Shown piece by piece: positions 46,866 through 59,988 of a DNA stretch of 64,000 nucleotides; the stretch's first letter is position 1; every line of letters starts with the position of its first letter. Below the pieces are notes generated by a model. It was not told where the DNA came from. It saw only the letters and a list, made by a program, of their open reading frames with translations, and did no database searches. The translations under genes were made by a program, and so were the position numbers. Source of the DNA: Castanea sativa (Eukaryota > Streptophyta > Magnoliopsida > Fagales > Fagaceae); the NCBI RefSeq assembly GCF_040712315.1, contig NC_134018.1, positions 4,673,501 through 4,737,500 of the forward strand. The letters run 5' to 3'.

Positions 46866-47369
46866 TGATGGGAATGACGAGAATGGCTCACAGACGGGTA
46901 TAATGCTACAGACGACCCATACCTCCATGACGAGATAAATATTGCCACGTCACTGACGAAGGCACCAAAATGATTCAATGCCAGCAGTAATACCTCGAGC
47001 GGTTACGACGCCAGCTGGGTAGACCGTTGGAAACATATTAAAGAACCATTACTCGGCTAGGAGCACCATTAAGCCAGGAATTAATGCCGCAACGGCTAGA
47101 CACCAAAAAAAAGGTATATAAAGGAGAAGGACCATCCACATAAAGGGGACACAATTGCATAAAGAACAAAGTAATTCCTTTATAAAAACTCTATTTTCTT
47201 TTTGGGCTAACTTTGGCATCGGAGGTGTTGTGGCAGGCACCACACCGGTGACCGAGTAAAGAAACTTGTCTTATTCTCAAGAGTGACACAGTTATCGTCT
47301 GGGCGGACTCCCACCGACTGGTGTTCATCTGGACGAACCTTCCTCAACTGACGATATTCTGCTTCAACA
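46866..47369 (+). mobile_element. Solo LTR (Ty3/gypsy-like)
   Basis: The 504-bp sequence begins TGATGGGAATGACGAG and ends TTCAACA, flanked by a perfect TATAA duplication (46861-46865, 47370-47374). A TATA box GGTATATAAAGG lies at about 47113. The later part contains CTTTGGCATCGGAGG ... GGCACCACACCGGTG, a motif seen in LTRs of plant Ty3/gypsy elements. Only one LTR is present, so it is the product of LTR-LTR recombination. Confidence 0.82.
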
Positions 47370-47374
47370 TATAA

Positions 47375-50186
47375 TATATAATATTTGAATTACTATTTTT
47401 CAATGATTTATGACATATTAATTAGTTTCTCAATGTCTCACAGGAGGAAGGAAATACGTAGGAATACTTATAAGGTGATTGTGGAAACCATGATGGTTCC
47501 CAAATCTTTTTCTTAAGAAACTACATCGGATAAGGTTCTCTCTTTTAATTTTTGAATTGCAATGTCTTTCTAGGTATGTTGGTTCATCGATGCTATTCAA
47601 GCGGTGGTAGTTTATTTTAGGCAAATTTCTTTTCATTGTATTTGTAATTCTTGTATTTATGTTTGTTTAAAATTACAAGTCTCGCCAAAGAAAAAGTGGC
47701 ATTTGTTTCGCCTCTTTTATCTTTTCTTCATTGTACACATTAATAATATTTAATAAAGTTCTACTATATATTGAATATCGACTCGAATAAAAAAGATTTC
47801 TCAAAATGACACATTAATTTATAAAGCATATATAATAAGACAAATCACAAACATGGCAAGTATAATGTCTTCTTGTTGAAAATTTTTATTTTCACGTTTT
47901 TTTTAACTTATATTGTTCTGCTATGATTTAGATTTTAGACTAAGACTTTTTTTGAGGATAAACGGCAGAGATTTTAAACTAAGACTTGATTACATTATCA
48001 CTGCATGAACAGTGACATGAATTATTTATCATAGATTGAGACCTGATTGCATTGACAAGCTGGAACTGCACGTGAATCTTGAATTGTGGCACTATGCAAA
48101 AAATCTAGATTGAAATTATATGTAGCTGGGTATTTGACACATGGAATTGTTAATTAGTAATCCTCTTAAGTCTTAATCAAGAAATGTGGGAGATGGACTA
48201 ATGGAGAGTTTTCACTTTCAGGTTCAGGCCACGAAAAGACAAAATGTCGGCTTGTTTGATTGACAAATGATTTTACTGGGTATATTTTTAGCTGAGTTTC
48301 GTTACTATTCTTAGGGAAATAGATCTTATTCGTGTGTAGCACCTGACAATGAAACTATTATGTCACATCTGAAACTTCATTTGTGTTCCCCACAATAAGT
48401 GGATCAAAGGATTTGTATATTGTCAATATTGGGATATACGAAAGGGGATGTTTGGCTTCCATAAAATAGAGCAAGCGGAAAGTCTTATCAAGTGAGTCTA
48501 ACTCTAAATCCTATGTATCACTTCACGGGTATACTATTTTATGCTCAATTAATTATAACTTACGATATATTCTTTATATTTTTTTTTATATAATACCTAA
48601 AATTTAAAATGGAAAAAAATAAAATGAAACACAAAAATGTGGTAGAAGATTTGTATTCCACCCAAGTTGTGGCCTGTGAAAATCAGATGGCTAAGTAAAG
48701 TAAATTTGCATAGGATTATCTGCAAACTATTGTCATTCATAATTTTATTACTCTTTTTTTTTTTTTTTGAATATTGCCATTCATAATTCACCTAATATGT
48801 GTTTATTGTTTTGATTTTGATAGGTGTAACGGCATAGCCATGGATTACATTTAATGTATTTGGTTTTTTTCCATTATTGGGGCCCCTTCATTTTTTTGGA
48901 GCTACTCACTTGTCCTAAAAATAAAGGAAAAGAAGATAATTATTTGATTTATTTTAGAACTAATTATTTGATTTCTTTTAGAGACTAATTATTTGATTAA
49001 GGAAGGGTTTTATTCCATATAAAATGCATAAAATCTATTATACATCTTTTTCTCTTCTTCTTCTTTTTTTTTTTTTTGGGGAGGAAATCTACTGTACATC
49101 TAATTAAAAAAATAAATATTTACATAATTAAACTTAAATCTAATAAGAACGAAAATTTCACCTGAATGATATATGGAATAACGAATATAAGTAACCACCC
49201 TCTTACATAGAAGTGAATCCCACACTTGTGAGATTCATTCTTATATGAGAGGATAGTTATATGCTTGATACACAATACCACTATTCTTAAACTTAACACA
49301 AATGTAATTAAATGGAACTCAACCACGTTGTAATAAAAGGTGGGAGTTTCACCAACTATAATGTGCTCAATAAACATATATGGTTGTGTCTTGACAATTA
49401 ATCTTAGTTCACACTTCATACACCCATACCCACCTACCTTTTATTTGACTTTATTCTATAATGAAGAGGAGGATTTTAAGTCAAGGATAATTACAAAAGC
49501 TTAGATTTCAAGTATTAAAGCTTATAGCACTCATAAATTAATGGAAGAAAAAAGCCCAAGTCAGATTACCTTTTTTTTTAGAAGTCGGTAATCTGTGATT
49601 TTGTTTTTGTTTTTGGTGACTAGAGTAATCTGTGATATTTAAGTTGGACACATATAGAGGGTCATTTCATATGGGGCCTCTTTGCCTAACATGACATAAC
49701 GTTATATTATTTCTTAAACCATTATTATAGGAGGCATAGCCCACCCACTCCTTTCAAATCCATCAAAGTTAATTCTAATTAAAGACACTTCATGCAATAA
49801 GAGTGGAAGAGATATACATGGACACCTCCCATACTGTCTATTTCAAAACAATTTATTTAGTTTTTTTGTTAAAAGTGTGTTGAAATATAATTGCACCTTG
49901 AAAAAAAAAGTAAGAAAATTTGAGAAAAAGTAAGGTTTTAAAAAAACGGTAAAAGTTAAATGCTAAAAGCTGATGTCAAACTCATCCTATTTCTCAATCT
50001 TAACTTGTGCCAATCTGGTTATGAATCAAACGGTGATCAAACTTGATTACCATGACACATTTTAGATTTTCAAAAAATTCTGCCAAATTATTGAGACATT
50101 TAAGCCACAGATCACCTAATACTCTTTCCAATCTGAATGCTGTTTGTAATTCTTTGAGATAGATATCACCTTCCATGTGATTCTTA
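47375..50186. other. AT-rich intergenic
   Basis: No gene, transposon end or RNA gene was recognised. Short reading frames are AT-rich and show no domain features. Confidence 0.4.
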
Positions 50187-50336
50187 GGGCTTATTTGGTA
50201 ACGTTGTTTAAACAACGAAAACAATAGTTTTCGTTGTTTAAACAACACAACACGTATTTTCACAAAACTTTTTCATTTATATGTATTTTCACAATACTTA
50301 AACAACGTTACTAGAACAACATTACTCAATGGACCC
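50187..50336. mobile_element. Tourist-like MITE with internal palindrome
   Basis: The 150-bp element has ends GGGCTTATTTGGTAACGTTG and, inverted, GGGTCCATTGAGTAATGTTG, with TTA on both sides. Inside, GTTGTTTAAACAACGAAAAC (50203-50222) is followed after AATA by its exact reverse complement (50227-50246). Confidence 0.75.
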
Positions 50337-51199
50337 TTAATTACATAAATACATAACTTTTTTTATAATCATTTTCAAAATTTATTAAGGTGGTAAATTA
50401 TGATCAAAGTTACATCACTTTAATAATACAGAGTCATTATTGACATTTTGTTTTGTGTGCCAATTACAATAAAACAGGCCAATAATTTGTTTTAAAAGAG
50501 TAGGTGAAAAAAATGGAATGCCTCTAGATTTTTTATTTGAACGTATCTTTCTTTCCGCTTCTTTGCTCATATGTATTTTTAAATGAATAAACTGGGTGCG
50601 GCCGGAGAAATGGATGGCAATCACCAAACGGACTGTGTCCCACTTCAATTATTGATAAATCTCTTGTACGGCTAACTAGACCATTATTGACATGGTGCAT
50701 AATGTGCATTGCTTATTGCAACTTTCAGCCAAATTTATCTATTTGTATGGGGTATGGAAACACCATTATTTAGACATATCTAATGTGCTTTTGGAACTTT
50801 TGCTATATATCGTATGAAAGATTGGCCACAGATTCCAAATGTCGAAACATTTACTGAATGGCATGTTTATTTGGACAAATTGCAGTGGTTAGCTATGGAT
50901 TTTAAGCAAATTAGTTATGGGTGGTCACGTGTATTTTTTTTTTTTTTTTTCCTCCATTACTATGTACTTTTTATTATGCTTTATTTTGGGATTTAGGCAT
51001 CACATCATAACATAATTACATGTGCAATGCACTTAGGCCTACACGAACACATCTAATTTTGCTCCCCATTACCAGAGAATTGTTGTGGAGGATGAGATTG
51101 CTTTATATGTAAGAAATATAATAACTTAGCTAATAAAGCAAAAGAGTAAGGTTAGGGATACACATTTTCTTTTTTTTTCAAATCATTAAATTGATAAAT

Positions 51200-51341
51200 T
51201 GTAATTGGAGTAATATTGTATATGTATAGACTATAGGCAAAAGAAGGTTGTAATTTGACTGCAGACTGAATGATCAAAGAGCACATATTACAACCTTCTT
51301 TTGCCAATAGTCTATACATATACAATATTACTCTAATTACA
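51200..51341. repeat. Long inverted repeat with 55-bp arms
   Basis: Arms 51200-51254 and 51287-51341 are reverse complements with about two mismatches, separated by 32 bases. The direct repeat TCAAAGAGCACATAT occurs both in the spacer (about 51274) and just after the right arm (about 51350). Transcribed, it would form a strong hairpin. Confidence 0.9.
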
Positions 51342-51588
51342 ATAATGTTCAAAGAGCACATATAATATATATTACAAGTTTATAACCACGAAAACAAAAA
51401 AGACTAAACAATAGAAAGAAAAGTAACAAGGAAGAAAATAGTTCTCGATTATATTTACATATATAGAGGTAGCATAATGATGAACAAACATTGGAAAGTT
51501 ATAATTCACTAGCATGATGATAAGTGCAGCATATTTTTGTGAAATAAAAGATAATTCAAAGCGACTACTAAAGCATGACTAGTTGTTG

Positions 51589-52293
51589 TTAAGCTTCAAT
51601 CCTTATTTCTTCCTTCATCTTTCTAATAAAATCATCAAACTTCTTGTTTAATTCTTCTGTGCTCAACATCCCATTTCCTTCTTCTTCTTCTTCTTCTTCT
51701 TCTTCAATTAAAAATTCACTCACAGATTCATTTTGTTCCTTTTTCTCTTCTAAGACAAATGAACCAGTTTCTTCTTCTTCTTCTTCTTCTTCCTCTTGTT
51801 TTGAGATAGAAGACCTGCTTTCTTCTCCTCCTGCTTCTCCTTCTTCATCCACAGCTGACTTTCCAGTTTCTTCTTGTACTTCTTTCACCAAATTGTCAAT
51901 TTCTCTTCCTTGTTCCATAGCAACAGTTTCTGCAGAGGCATTGCTTTCTGTCACAGCCTCCTTTTGCAAACCATATTCGCTACTTTTGAAAGGTTCCTCA
52001 TTAGGATAAGCCCCAGACACAGATCTTATTAGGCCAGAGTATTTTGCAAGGAAAACTAGGAGTCCATTGCAAAGGAGGAATATGCAGTTTTTGTCTATTG
52101 TGTGGCTAAATAATTGGGAAGGAAATGTAGACAAGTAGAAGTTAAAAGACTGGAAGAAAGAAAGCAAGGAGGAATGAGTAAACAAGAAAGAAAACACAGA
52201 AACTGAGAGTAGTAGTTGAGTGACCCTTTTTAGAAACACAAAGTTCATCAACTTTGTCAAGGTTTGTAGCTTGTGGTACTCAGTTTGATCCAT
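51589..52293 (-). CDS. DUF4408/DUF761-like membrane-linked protein
   Basis: A single intact frame of 234 codons starts ATGGATCAAAC at 52293 and ends at a TAA. The N-terminal third is hydrophobic, with likely membrane segments near residues 26-50 and 69-86 (CIFLLCNGLLVFLAKYSGL). The middle is highly acidic, with two runs of nine or more Glu. The C-terminal 25 residues (LSTEELNKKFDDFIRKMKEE) match the DUF761 motif of cotton-fibre-expressed-like plant proteins. The N-terminal hydrophobic part resembles DUF4408. Function of the family is poorly known. A TATA-like TTTATAG lies about 85 bases upstream (52373-52379). The Glu runs are GAA/GAG trinucleotide repeats and probably vary in length. It appears functional. 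Confidence 0.75.
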   Translation of the reverse strand: MDQTEYHKLQTLTKLMNFVFLKRVTQLLLSVSVFSFLFTHSSLLSFFQSFNFYLSTFPSQLFSHTIDKNCIFLLCNGLLVFLAKYSGLIRSVSGAYPNEEPFKSSEYGLQKEAVTESNASAETVAMEQGREIDNLVKEVQEETGKSAVDEEGEAGGEESRSSISKQEEEEEEEEETGSFVLEEKKEQNESVSEFLIEEEEEEEEEGNGMLSTEELNKKFDDFIRKMKEEIRIEA

Positions 52294-54284
52294 TTTTTTT
52301 CTGTCTACTCTGGCTGAAATGGTAGCTCTTTGGAAGAAGAAGATATGGGCTTAAAAAGGAGTTTAAATAAACTATAAAGGGTGTTGATACTTGAAAGAAT
52401 TTTAGGCTGTTGTGGTTTCAGTTTCTCTCATAAATATAGGAGTTTGTGGTTTCAGTATTTCTCATATATATAGGAGTAAATTACTTAAATCTTAATGATT
52501 TACATGGTATAGAGGACTTATCCAAAATACCCATGGTGTAAGTTGTGTCAATTCTCAAGGTTGACAAATGGAGGGGCTATTCCTATTTACTTATCTATTT
52601 TATTTTGAACTTTCTAGCTGTCTCTTATTAGGTAATAGTATTCTTTTCATGTTGGTTGCTTTCTATAGAAATGACCGAGAGGTGGCATTTTCTTGTTGGT
52701 TGAGAGTTGGGACCATGCGTGTGACTTTTTCTTGGAGTTTGGACAGAGCCATGAATATGAGAGAGAGTGTTTGTGTTAATTTTTTCTCCCTCTAACCATA
52801 GGTATTTAGTATTTGATGTATCCACACACACACACCTATACCATATGGGGTAGGTAATATTTTATTTATCGGTTACATAAAATAAAAATTTGTATTAAGA
52901 GTTCTTAAAGTACTTAATTTTTATAGAGAGGAATTTTTTTGAAAGTACAAAATATTGGCTAAAAGACCTTAATTAAGACCTTATAAATCACATATGGTCT
53001 AAAAGCCTCAATACCAACCCCTTAAGTTCAATATATGTTACCTTGTTCACCCCAAAATAGACCCATGAATTGAGAGTGACTGTGAGCGCAAAGGGTCAAA
53101 TTTTATGTATCAGTCATGCTCATGCATGGTCCATACTCCATAAAGCACTCTCACTTTGGCTGAAACACTAAAACTTCTGCTTTGTGGGGGCGGTGGTTGG
53201 AATTTGGAAATTAATCAAGCTACACTATAGAATTCTGGTTGGTCTTGATTTTGTGTACTAGGCTTGAGCTTCAAGCATGTTAGTTATCCTTTTGTTTATC
53301 TTGTCATTATGGAAGCTTTGAAAAAAAACAAAAAATTTCAACTAATGGTAACTTACGCATAATTGTAATTACCATCTTATAACTACAATCATATGCACCC
53401 TATAGTCATGTTCAGATGGCATGCCTTCCTTGTAGCATGTTTATGGGCTCACTATGAGCATGTATTCAATTATATACCATTTGATACCTAAACTTTTTTA
53501 TCCCCAAAAACATTTTTTTTCAAGATTTTTTACCATTTGAATAATTGAGCATCCTTGGACAAAACAAAATGTATAAAACATTTACAAGTTTCCAATGGAT
53601 CCTATTTGCTACACACTCCCCCCATCATTTGGTGCATTACATTTCTTAGACCAATACCAAGCATATGTTAAAAGTAGTCAAAAACTACTTGAGCGCATGA
53701 ATTTATTTTCTATAATTCCTTTTGGGGGTAAATGAGTACTGCATGAATCATGAGAGAAGCAATTAATGGCACCCAATTTCTTTTTCTTCTCAAGGACGCA
53801 AAACCAACTTTAGAAAATACTTCACGAAATGAACAAAAAAAAAAAAAGGTGAATAAATTTGGAGTTCTCTTATTTATGAATCTCGAATTTTAGTCACTTT
53901 TTTATGATAAGACTCTTAACTGATAAAATATTTAAAATGGCAAGCTGAAGAAGTTATCTGTTCTTGTGATTTGGTTTCTCTTCACTATTATCTTTTTTCT
54001 TTACTTTCTGGTGTCCATGAAACTATCAATTATCAAATACCCTTTGTTTTGGTGGGCACAACCTGACCTAACAACAAACCTTTAAAAAGGTTCGATTTTT
54101 CTCCATCCAATTTTTTTTTTTAAAAGAAGATAGAATATTCTATTTCTTTTTCGCCTTTCACCATGAAAAAGCAAATATAAAAGAACGTACGTAGATGAGG
54201 TTGAATGTTAAGTGTTAAGTGATTATGCATCAACAAACTCAGAAATTATATATGAATGGCTACTTGCAATTAATTATAACATGT

Positions 54285-54356
54285 TAAGTGGTTTGGGGGT
54301 TCGATTTTTGTTTACACCAAAAAATCAATTAGTGTCTTGATCTGATAACAAAAAAA
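54285..54356 (+). mobile_element. SINE remnant, 3' part
   Basis: GGGGGTTCGATTTTTG resembles a tRNA-type B box. It is followed by ACACCAAAAAATCAATTAGTG and CTTGATCTGATAACAAAAA, in the style of a plant tRNA-derived SINE body and tail. No A box was found upstream. Confidence 0.4.
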
Positions 54357-55935
54357 AATTATTATGATATTTTTAAAAATATATATATATATATATATAT
54401 ATATGTTAATATTTTTTTTCTCATTTAGTCTTTATGTCTCCTTTGGCCTCCCAAACCTTATCGCAACAGTGTTGTAGGTGCCTAAAACAAAAATATTTAA
54501 CTTGATCAGATGAAATACATTTTGCACAACTTAATAAAAGGCAAGGGTTTATAAACAAAGACATTGATCATATAGATTCATATAATTTTAATCTTTGTCA
54601 ATGAATATGTATTTTGAAGTATTGTTATTATTAGTATCTAATTTTTTATTCGTTAATGAAACTTAATTTTTTTTTTTAACTAATATTCAAATTATTTATA
54701 ATTTTTATGATTTCAAATGAAAAGTCATCTATAATTTTAGAGTTGTGATCTATTCGAAAAAAAAAATCATAAGATAGTATAAAAATTAATAATATTCCTT
54801 TTTAGTTTATGTTCATGAATTTGAAAAATACATTTTAATAACTGCTACTCACAGTCTCTATATGTTTGTGACTAATGTTTGTACTAACGAACATATATGT
54901 TTATACTTTTTTTTTTTTTAACATAATATGTTTATAATTATATAATACTTTTAGTTGCGGAGAATTATATTATTCTTCACTTTACATTTTGGCTGAATTT
55001 TCTAATCATAAAAACAAAAAAATTAAAAAAACCATTTAAGCTATTTACTTAAGAATGTAGTTCTTCACTAGCTTCTAAGTATGCTATATTTTATAAAATT
55101 ATAGACAATAAATAAAAATTTCACCCTAGGCTATACATAAATAAAAATTATTTCAAGTATAATTATAATTATCATACCATTATCAAAAGTGAACTACAAT
55201 TTATATGCCCCTATGAGTCATAAGTAAATACATGTGAGCACACATAAAAATTCAATTAGAGTATCAAATGTGATTCAAAAGTATGTGCGCATTTAACAAG
55301 ATATCTAAGTTCAATAATTTTTTTTATAGAGAAATAATTTTTTTTTCATTTCTAAACCATTACCACCACCCATTAATATGATCTAACTGAATTACCAAAA
55401 TATCAATGACTTTAACAACTCAACAAAATATATAAATTAAAATTTATACATTTTAAAAGAACTTTATTCCGGCTTTGGTAATTGTAGATGCATATAGTAA
55501 TTATCTACTATTTTTTAGAAAAATAAAATTGACTTTCATTTTTTATTTATATAGTATTATTAGTTTTTTAGTAATATATGTTAACAAATATAAAAATTAA
55601 ATCTTAATCTATGCATAATTTGCATAACTATCTGTTTAAAAACAATACACTTTTAGATATATATTCAACAATTTTCTTTTTGTTTTCATGTGTCCTCTAG
55701 CCTCTTAACTCAGTTGTTCACTTCTGCAACATTGGACGCTCTTCATAAGTCTAGGACAATGCGTTAGTTGTTTGCTTGAAACTATAACGTCAAATTGAAG
55801 AGGTGGAGGAGACTTGGCACTCATTTTCTCAAACCATTTTATAAATAAAAAAGGTAAGTGTTTTTGATTGGATGTCTATCGTATATTTTTATTAATTTTT
55901 AAATATATTAATGTGCACAACTCAACTATTTATAT

Positions 55936-56092
55936 AGGAAAAATTCTTAGGTAGTCCCGGAGTATAGTAAAATGGTGCTCCCTCCTCTCACATTCATGAT
56001 GAACCCCACCATGAATTTAATGAGCAGACCCCACCATGAATGTGAGAAGAAGGAGTACCATTCTCCGTGTTCCGAGAGTACCTAAAAATTAC
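55936..56092. mobile_element. MITE copy
   Basis: TTCTTAGGTAGTCCCGGAGTA on the left mirrors GAGAGTACCTAAAAAT on the right, around a core with two CACCATGAAT motifs. It is a diverged relative of the MITEs at 9994 and 33203. Confidence 0.6.
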
Positions 56093-56305
56093 TCTATATA
56101 TAGATATGATTTAAAATTTTGTAATGTATGAATATCTATTTTCAATATTTCTTATATTAATATCCATAAAATTGTTAATGAAATTTAATTTTATATTAGA
56201 AATAATCATTAAATTATCTTCAATTTTATAGTTTCTATTCATCAGAAATAAAATATTTGTTTTAATAGATAGTATAATAATAATTATATTTATTTTTAGT
56301 TTAGG

Positions 56306-56360
<55 letters not shown>

Positions 56361-57550
56361 TAGAGTAGTTCAATAAATATATTTCAATAAACCTACACTA
56401 TTTGTATCTATTTGTTTGCAACTACTACAGTATTGTACATATTAAAACAATACATATGTTTACGCATAAATAACATGATATGTTTATACTTATAGTGTGT
56501 GTGTTCTCAAAAAAAAAAAAAGTTTTCATTTGCAGCATTCAATCTTTATTATTTCATTCTTGCCATTATATTTTTATTTAAAATTTTTTAGAGAGTTTTA
56601 ACGACTTATGGAATTAATTTCTGATAATTACTCTTTATGATCATCGACCAAAACACTAATTATTATATTTTCTGATCATAGAAACTAACAAGTTAATGAA
56701 AATTAAAAACCTGGAAAGGCATTGGTTGGGCCATGTGGCTCGTTACATTAGCTTGTAATTATATTATATTTTATATAATCATAGATAGCCTGCAAGGCCT
56801 TCAAGGAGGCCAATGTAAGGCTTGTTTCTAAGAAAAGTGTTGCAGGTTAACTATTTTTCCATTTTGGTCATTGTTCACATGGGTCTTTCCTTTTTATAAT
56901 GGACATTTTGCCCTAAAGAAAGCCCTTATTTTTCTTAGGGTAAGATTTTGACTTTATTGCTATATTGCACATCACTAAGGGTGATAAACTTAAATATACA
57001 TTATAATGTAATTACTATTCATTAGTAATTATCATTAAATTGTTAAAAGTTGTGTTTTTATTAAAAGGAATAGTTATTTATCAAGAATAGCTATTCTTTA
57101 ACGCTTTGTTTGTTTCACTAACATTTTATGTATTTTATTGTGTTGTTTCATTGTAAAATTTGAAAATATTTTTCATTGATTGTAAAATGTTTTACAAAAA
57201 AAAATTTGGAAAATATTTACTTTTTACAAAAACACAAAGTGGCTCCCTCCCCCCTTCCCCTCCATCTAATGACTAGGCCACCAGTCTTGTGGACCAAGCC
57301 ACTGGCCTGGAGGCTAGAAATTATAAAATGCCAATTTTGGTGGTTTGTGCTTGAAAATTTATTTGTCACACAAAATATTTGAATTTTATTTTTATTAAAA
57401 ATGTTTTCAAATGTAAAATGATACTACTAGAAACATTTTACATTTGAAAATATTTTACAGCCAAAAAACAGAATATAAAATGAAAAATAATTATTCCTTA
57501 CCAAAATGGTCACAAACTTGTAATATTTATTCCTTAATCCAAGCAAAACA

Positions 57551-57551
<1 letters not shown>

Positions 57552-57644
<93 letters not shown>
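57552..57644. repeat. (TC)n microsatellite
   Basis: About 46 uninterrupted TC units. It generates an artificial Ser-Leu or Glu-Arg reading frame on each strand. Confidence 0.97.
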
Positions 57645-57646
<2 letters not shown>

Positions 57647-57784
57647 ATGTGAAAATATATGCTAGATGACATTTTTTTTCTTTTTATAAAACGAATGGAA
57701 TATTTCTTTTTATACACTTTAGTTTGGTAAGTATCTAAAGTTACATGTTTTTATACCATTTTATTTATGAGAAGTCATGTTTTA

Positions 57785-58762
57785 TATTGGCTTTATTCAG
57801 TGAAAAGTTTCTTTGTAATGCATTTTATTGGTGATGTATTATTTTCTGGGCTTTCATGTAAGTTGGGGTATTGTACCTAAGCCTCTCCTTGAAGATTGAA
57901 AGCTGCATCAACCAAAGATCTCGTAGCCTAGAGGTGACTTTAGCTACCCGTGAAGTCTACGTGGCAAGTGTTTGTCTGATAGTGCAATCGTGCACCTCGC
58001 AACCATCTTGCAACCTTAAAGGGCGAATAGGTTGTGAGTTGCATGATCTCTGTACTCTACAATTGCACCTGCCACTGCCAATTTGCCAACACACACACAC
58101 ACACACACCTGTGAGGCATGGCAAGGGGTTTTAGATAAGTATTGACCAAACCCTAGAAACCCAAAGGGTGCCAAGAGAGTGAAGCCATTCCTTTGTATGA
58201 AAAGAGAGAGCTTTTTCCTTAGAGAAAAACTAAGTGTTCATCTCCCTTTTCCATCTCTTAAATTCCATTGATAGAGATTCTGTAAACACATTCCTCATCA
58301 ACGAACACATACTTGTGAGCAAATGAATAGCTAAGGAAGAGTGAGAAGCCACAACCTAAATCCAATTTTCATTAGTGGTGATTCCATTGGAGCTTTAATG
58401 GAGGGTCTTCAGTAAGCTAGGAAAAGAAAGGGCTTGGTGAAGTCGGTTGCTAGCTAGAGCTTGGAGGGCTCAAGCACATGTAGGAGCTTAGGTTTGGAGA
58501 GGGTTCATTGTGACCTTATGTATTGCAACTATCTTACCTAGTGGAGATTTCTGACGGGTGGTCAAGGGAGAGGTTTTTACGCTCGGAGCTCGGGTTTTCC
58601 TCTTCCATAACACTTGCAGTGTTATGTGTAGTTTGCTTGTCTTTTTCCCTATTTCCTTTAGCTTACTATATTGCCATGCATGTGTAGTGTAGTTTGTGTG
58701 TTTGGAAATTTGTTAAGTCACTTACACTTTAACTATTGTTTAGTTTAGTGTTAAAACCAACA
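57785..58762 (+). mobile_element. Probable LTR, about 980 bp
   Basis: It begins TATTGGCTTTATTCAGTG (TG probably changed to TA) and ends GTTAAAACCAACA. The 3' part has the LTR-like string GGTTTTTACGCTCGGAGC ... GGTTTTCCTC. The opening resembles the LTR at 21279-22324 (TGTTGGCTTTA). It has no coding neighbour and no clear TSD, and it includes a CA microsatellite at about 58090-58108. Confidence 0.5.
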
Positions 58763-59083
58763 TAGCCATAAAATTTGTTATTTAAGGTTTTAAATACTTG
58801 CTAGGTCGTATATAGCATATTTTCAATTTATATGTACTGTAAGATGTTATAAATTTTTAACATTTATGAAGATTTTAATTTTTGAAAAAAAAAATTTTAA
58901 TTATATTTCTCATGAAAAAAAAAAAATTGCTACTACTAGATTGGTACTTAATTAATCTTTTGAATAGTTGCAGCTATTCACGAATCTAATGACAACCTTT
59001 TTTAGTAGAGCCATATTGAAAACTGCTATAGAAAATCCAACAAATAAAAATATATTTTTTCACAAGAGGGATGCTTAATGTTA

Positions 59084-59136
<53 letters not shown>

Positions 59137-59292
59137 ATATCTATATACACAATTATAATAAATATCTCTTAATAACTACTATAATTATCACACAATTCAT
59201 ATTTAGAATAAAATAAAAAAGAGAAAAAAATCATATTATCATTATGTTAAACTTTCAATTTGCATGTATTGTATGAATTACCGAATAGTTAG
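58763..59292. other. AT-rich spacer with (TA)n
   Basis: No gene was seen. A (TA)n run occupies about 59086-59133. Confidence 0.5.
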
Positions 59293-59988
59293 TGTGGGGA
59301 GTAAAAGGGCTCAAATGGGCATGTGGGCCTTTGGGCTATAACATGGAGGGCTGACCTGCTCCAAGGTTAAACTCTATGAGTCGGCCCATATGCCGAGGGA
59401 CTGAGGATACAGCCGAGGACTAGATTCTCCTCGGAAAAGCCCTAGAGAGTTCAAAGTTTCATTATGTAGGTCAAAGCACAACTCTGGAGAGACCCGTGGT
59501 TAAAAGGGGACATCCTGAATTTTCTAGATGCACCAGTATTAAAGAAAATATCAAGAATAAAGGCTGCCACCTCCGCATTAAAGGCTCTGCACCTACCTCC
59601 CTGGCCGCATTAATGGGGAGGTGACCCCTGAACAGTGAGGTGGAAATTTCTAGTCACAGTTCAAAAAGTATCAGGGAAGGCAGTATAAAAGGGGGGGTAA
59701 AGGCCAAAGAAAAGGGGGATCGAAAAACTAAGAAAGAAATTAAGAACTTGTAATTTTGAAAGAAGAAAGAGAAATAATAAAGAAATAGTTCTCGGCTTGA
59801 GTCCGAGGAGACCCATTTGTCATTATCGTTCTTTATTTACTTGCGTTTGCTTATACAAGCCTGTTATCAAGATCCCAGCATTTCTAACATAGGTTTAAAG
59901 CCCACACTCTACAAATCTTATTGTTTAAAGGCTCATTGGGCCTGAGCCCGTGATTGTCTTTGGGTCCAGGTGCAATTGTGCACTTACA
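59293..59988 (+). repeat. 5' LTR of the plus-strand Tat-type element
   Basis: The 696-bp LTR starts TGTGGGGAGTAAAAGGGC and ends GTGCACTTACA. A TATA box (GTATAAAAGG) lies at about 59682. Both ends match the LTR at 2532-3256, so the families are the same, but the middle differs. No primer-binding site follows: the LTR passes directly into integrase. Confidence 0.85.

Larger units (their letters stand above)
52294..57551. other. AT-rich intergenic with element remnants
   Basis: No gene was recognised. AT microsatellites lie at about 54379-54404 and 56309-56358. A MITE-like copy is at 55936-56092. A probable SINE tail is at about 54285-54356. The rest is AT-rich with featureless short reading frames. 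Confidence 0.4.

Noticed and set aside
46080..47250. Possible host gene around the TATA box at 47113
   Set aside because: The TATA box belongs to a solo LTR bounded by perfect TATAA duplications; no coding exons follow.
51644..52009. 121-codon Ser-rich forward frame
   Set aside because: Antisense shadow of the Glu-rich part of the DUF761-like gene.
57427..57717. Frames of repeated Glu-Arg or Ser-Leu on either strand
   Set aside because: Produced by the (TC)n microsatellite.
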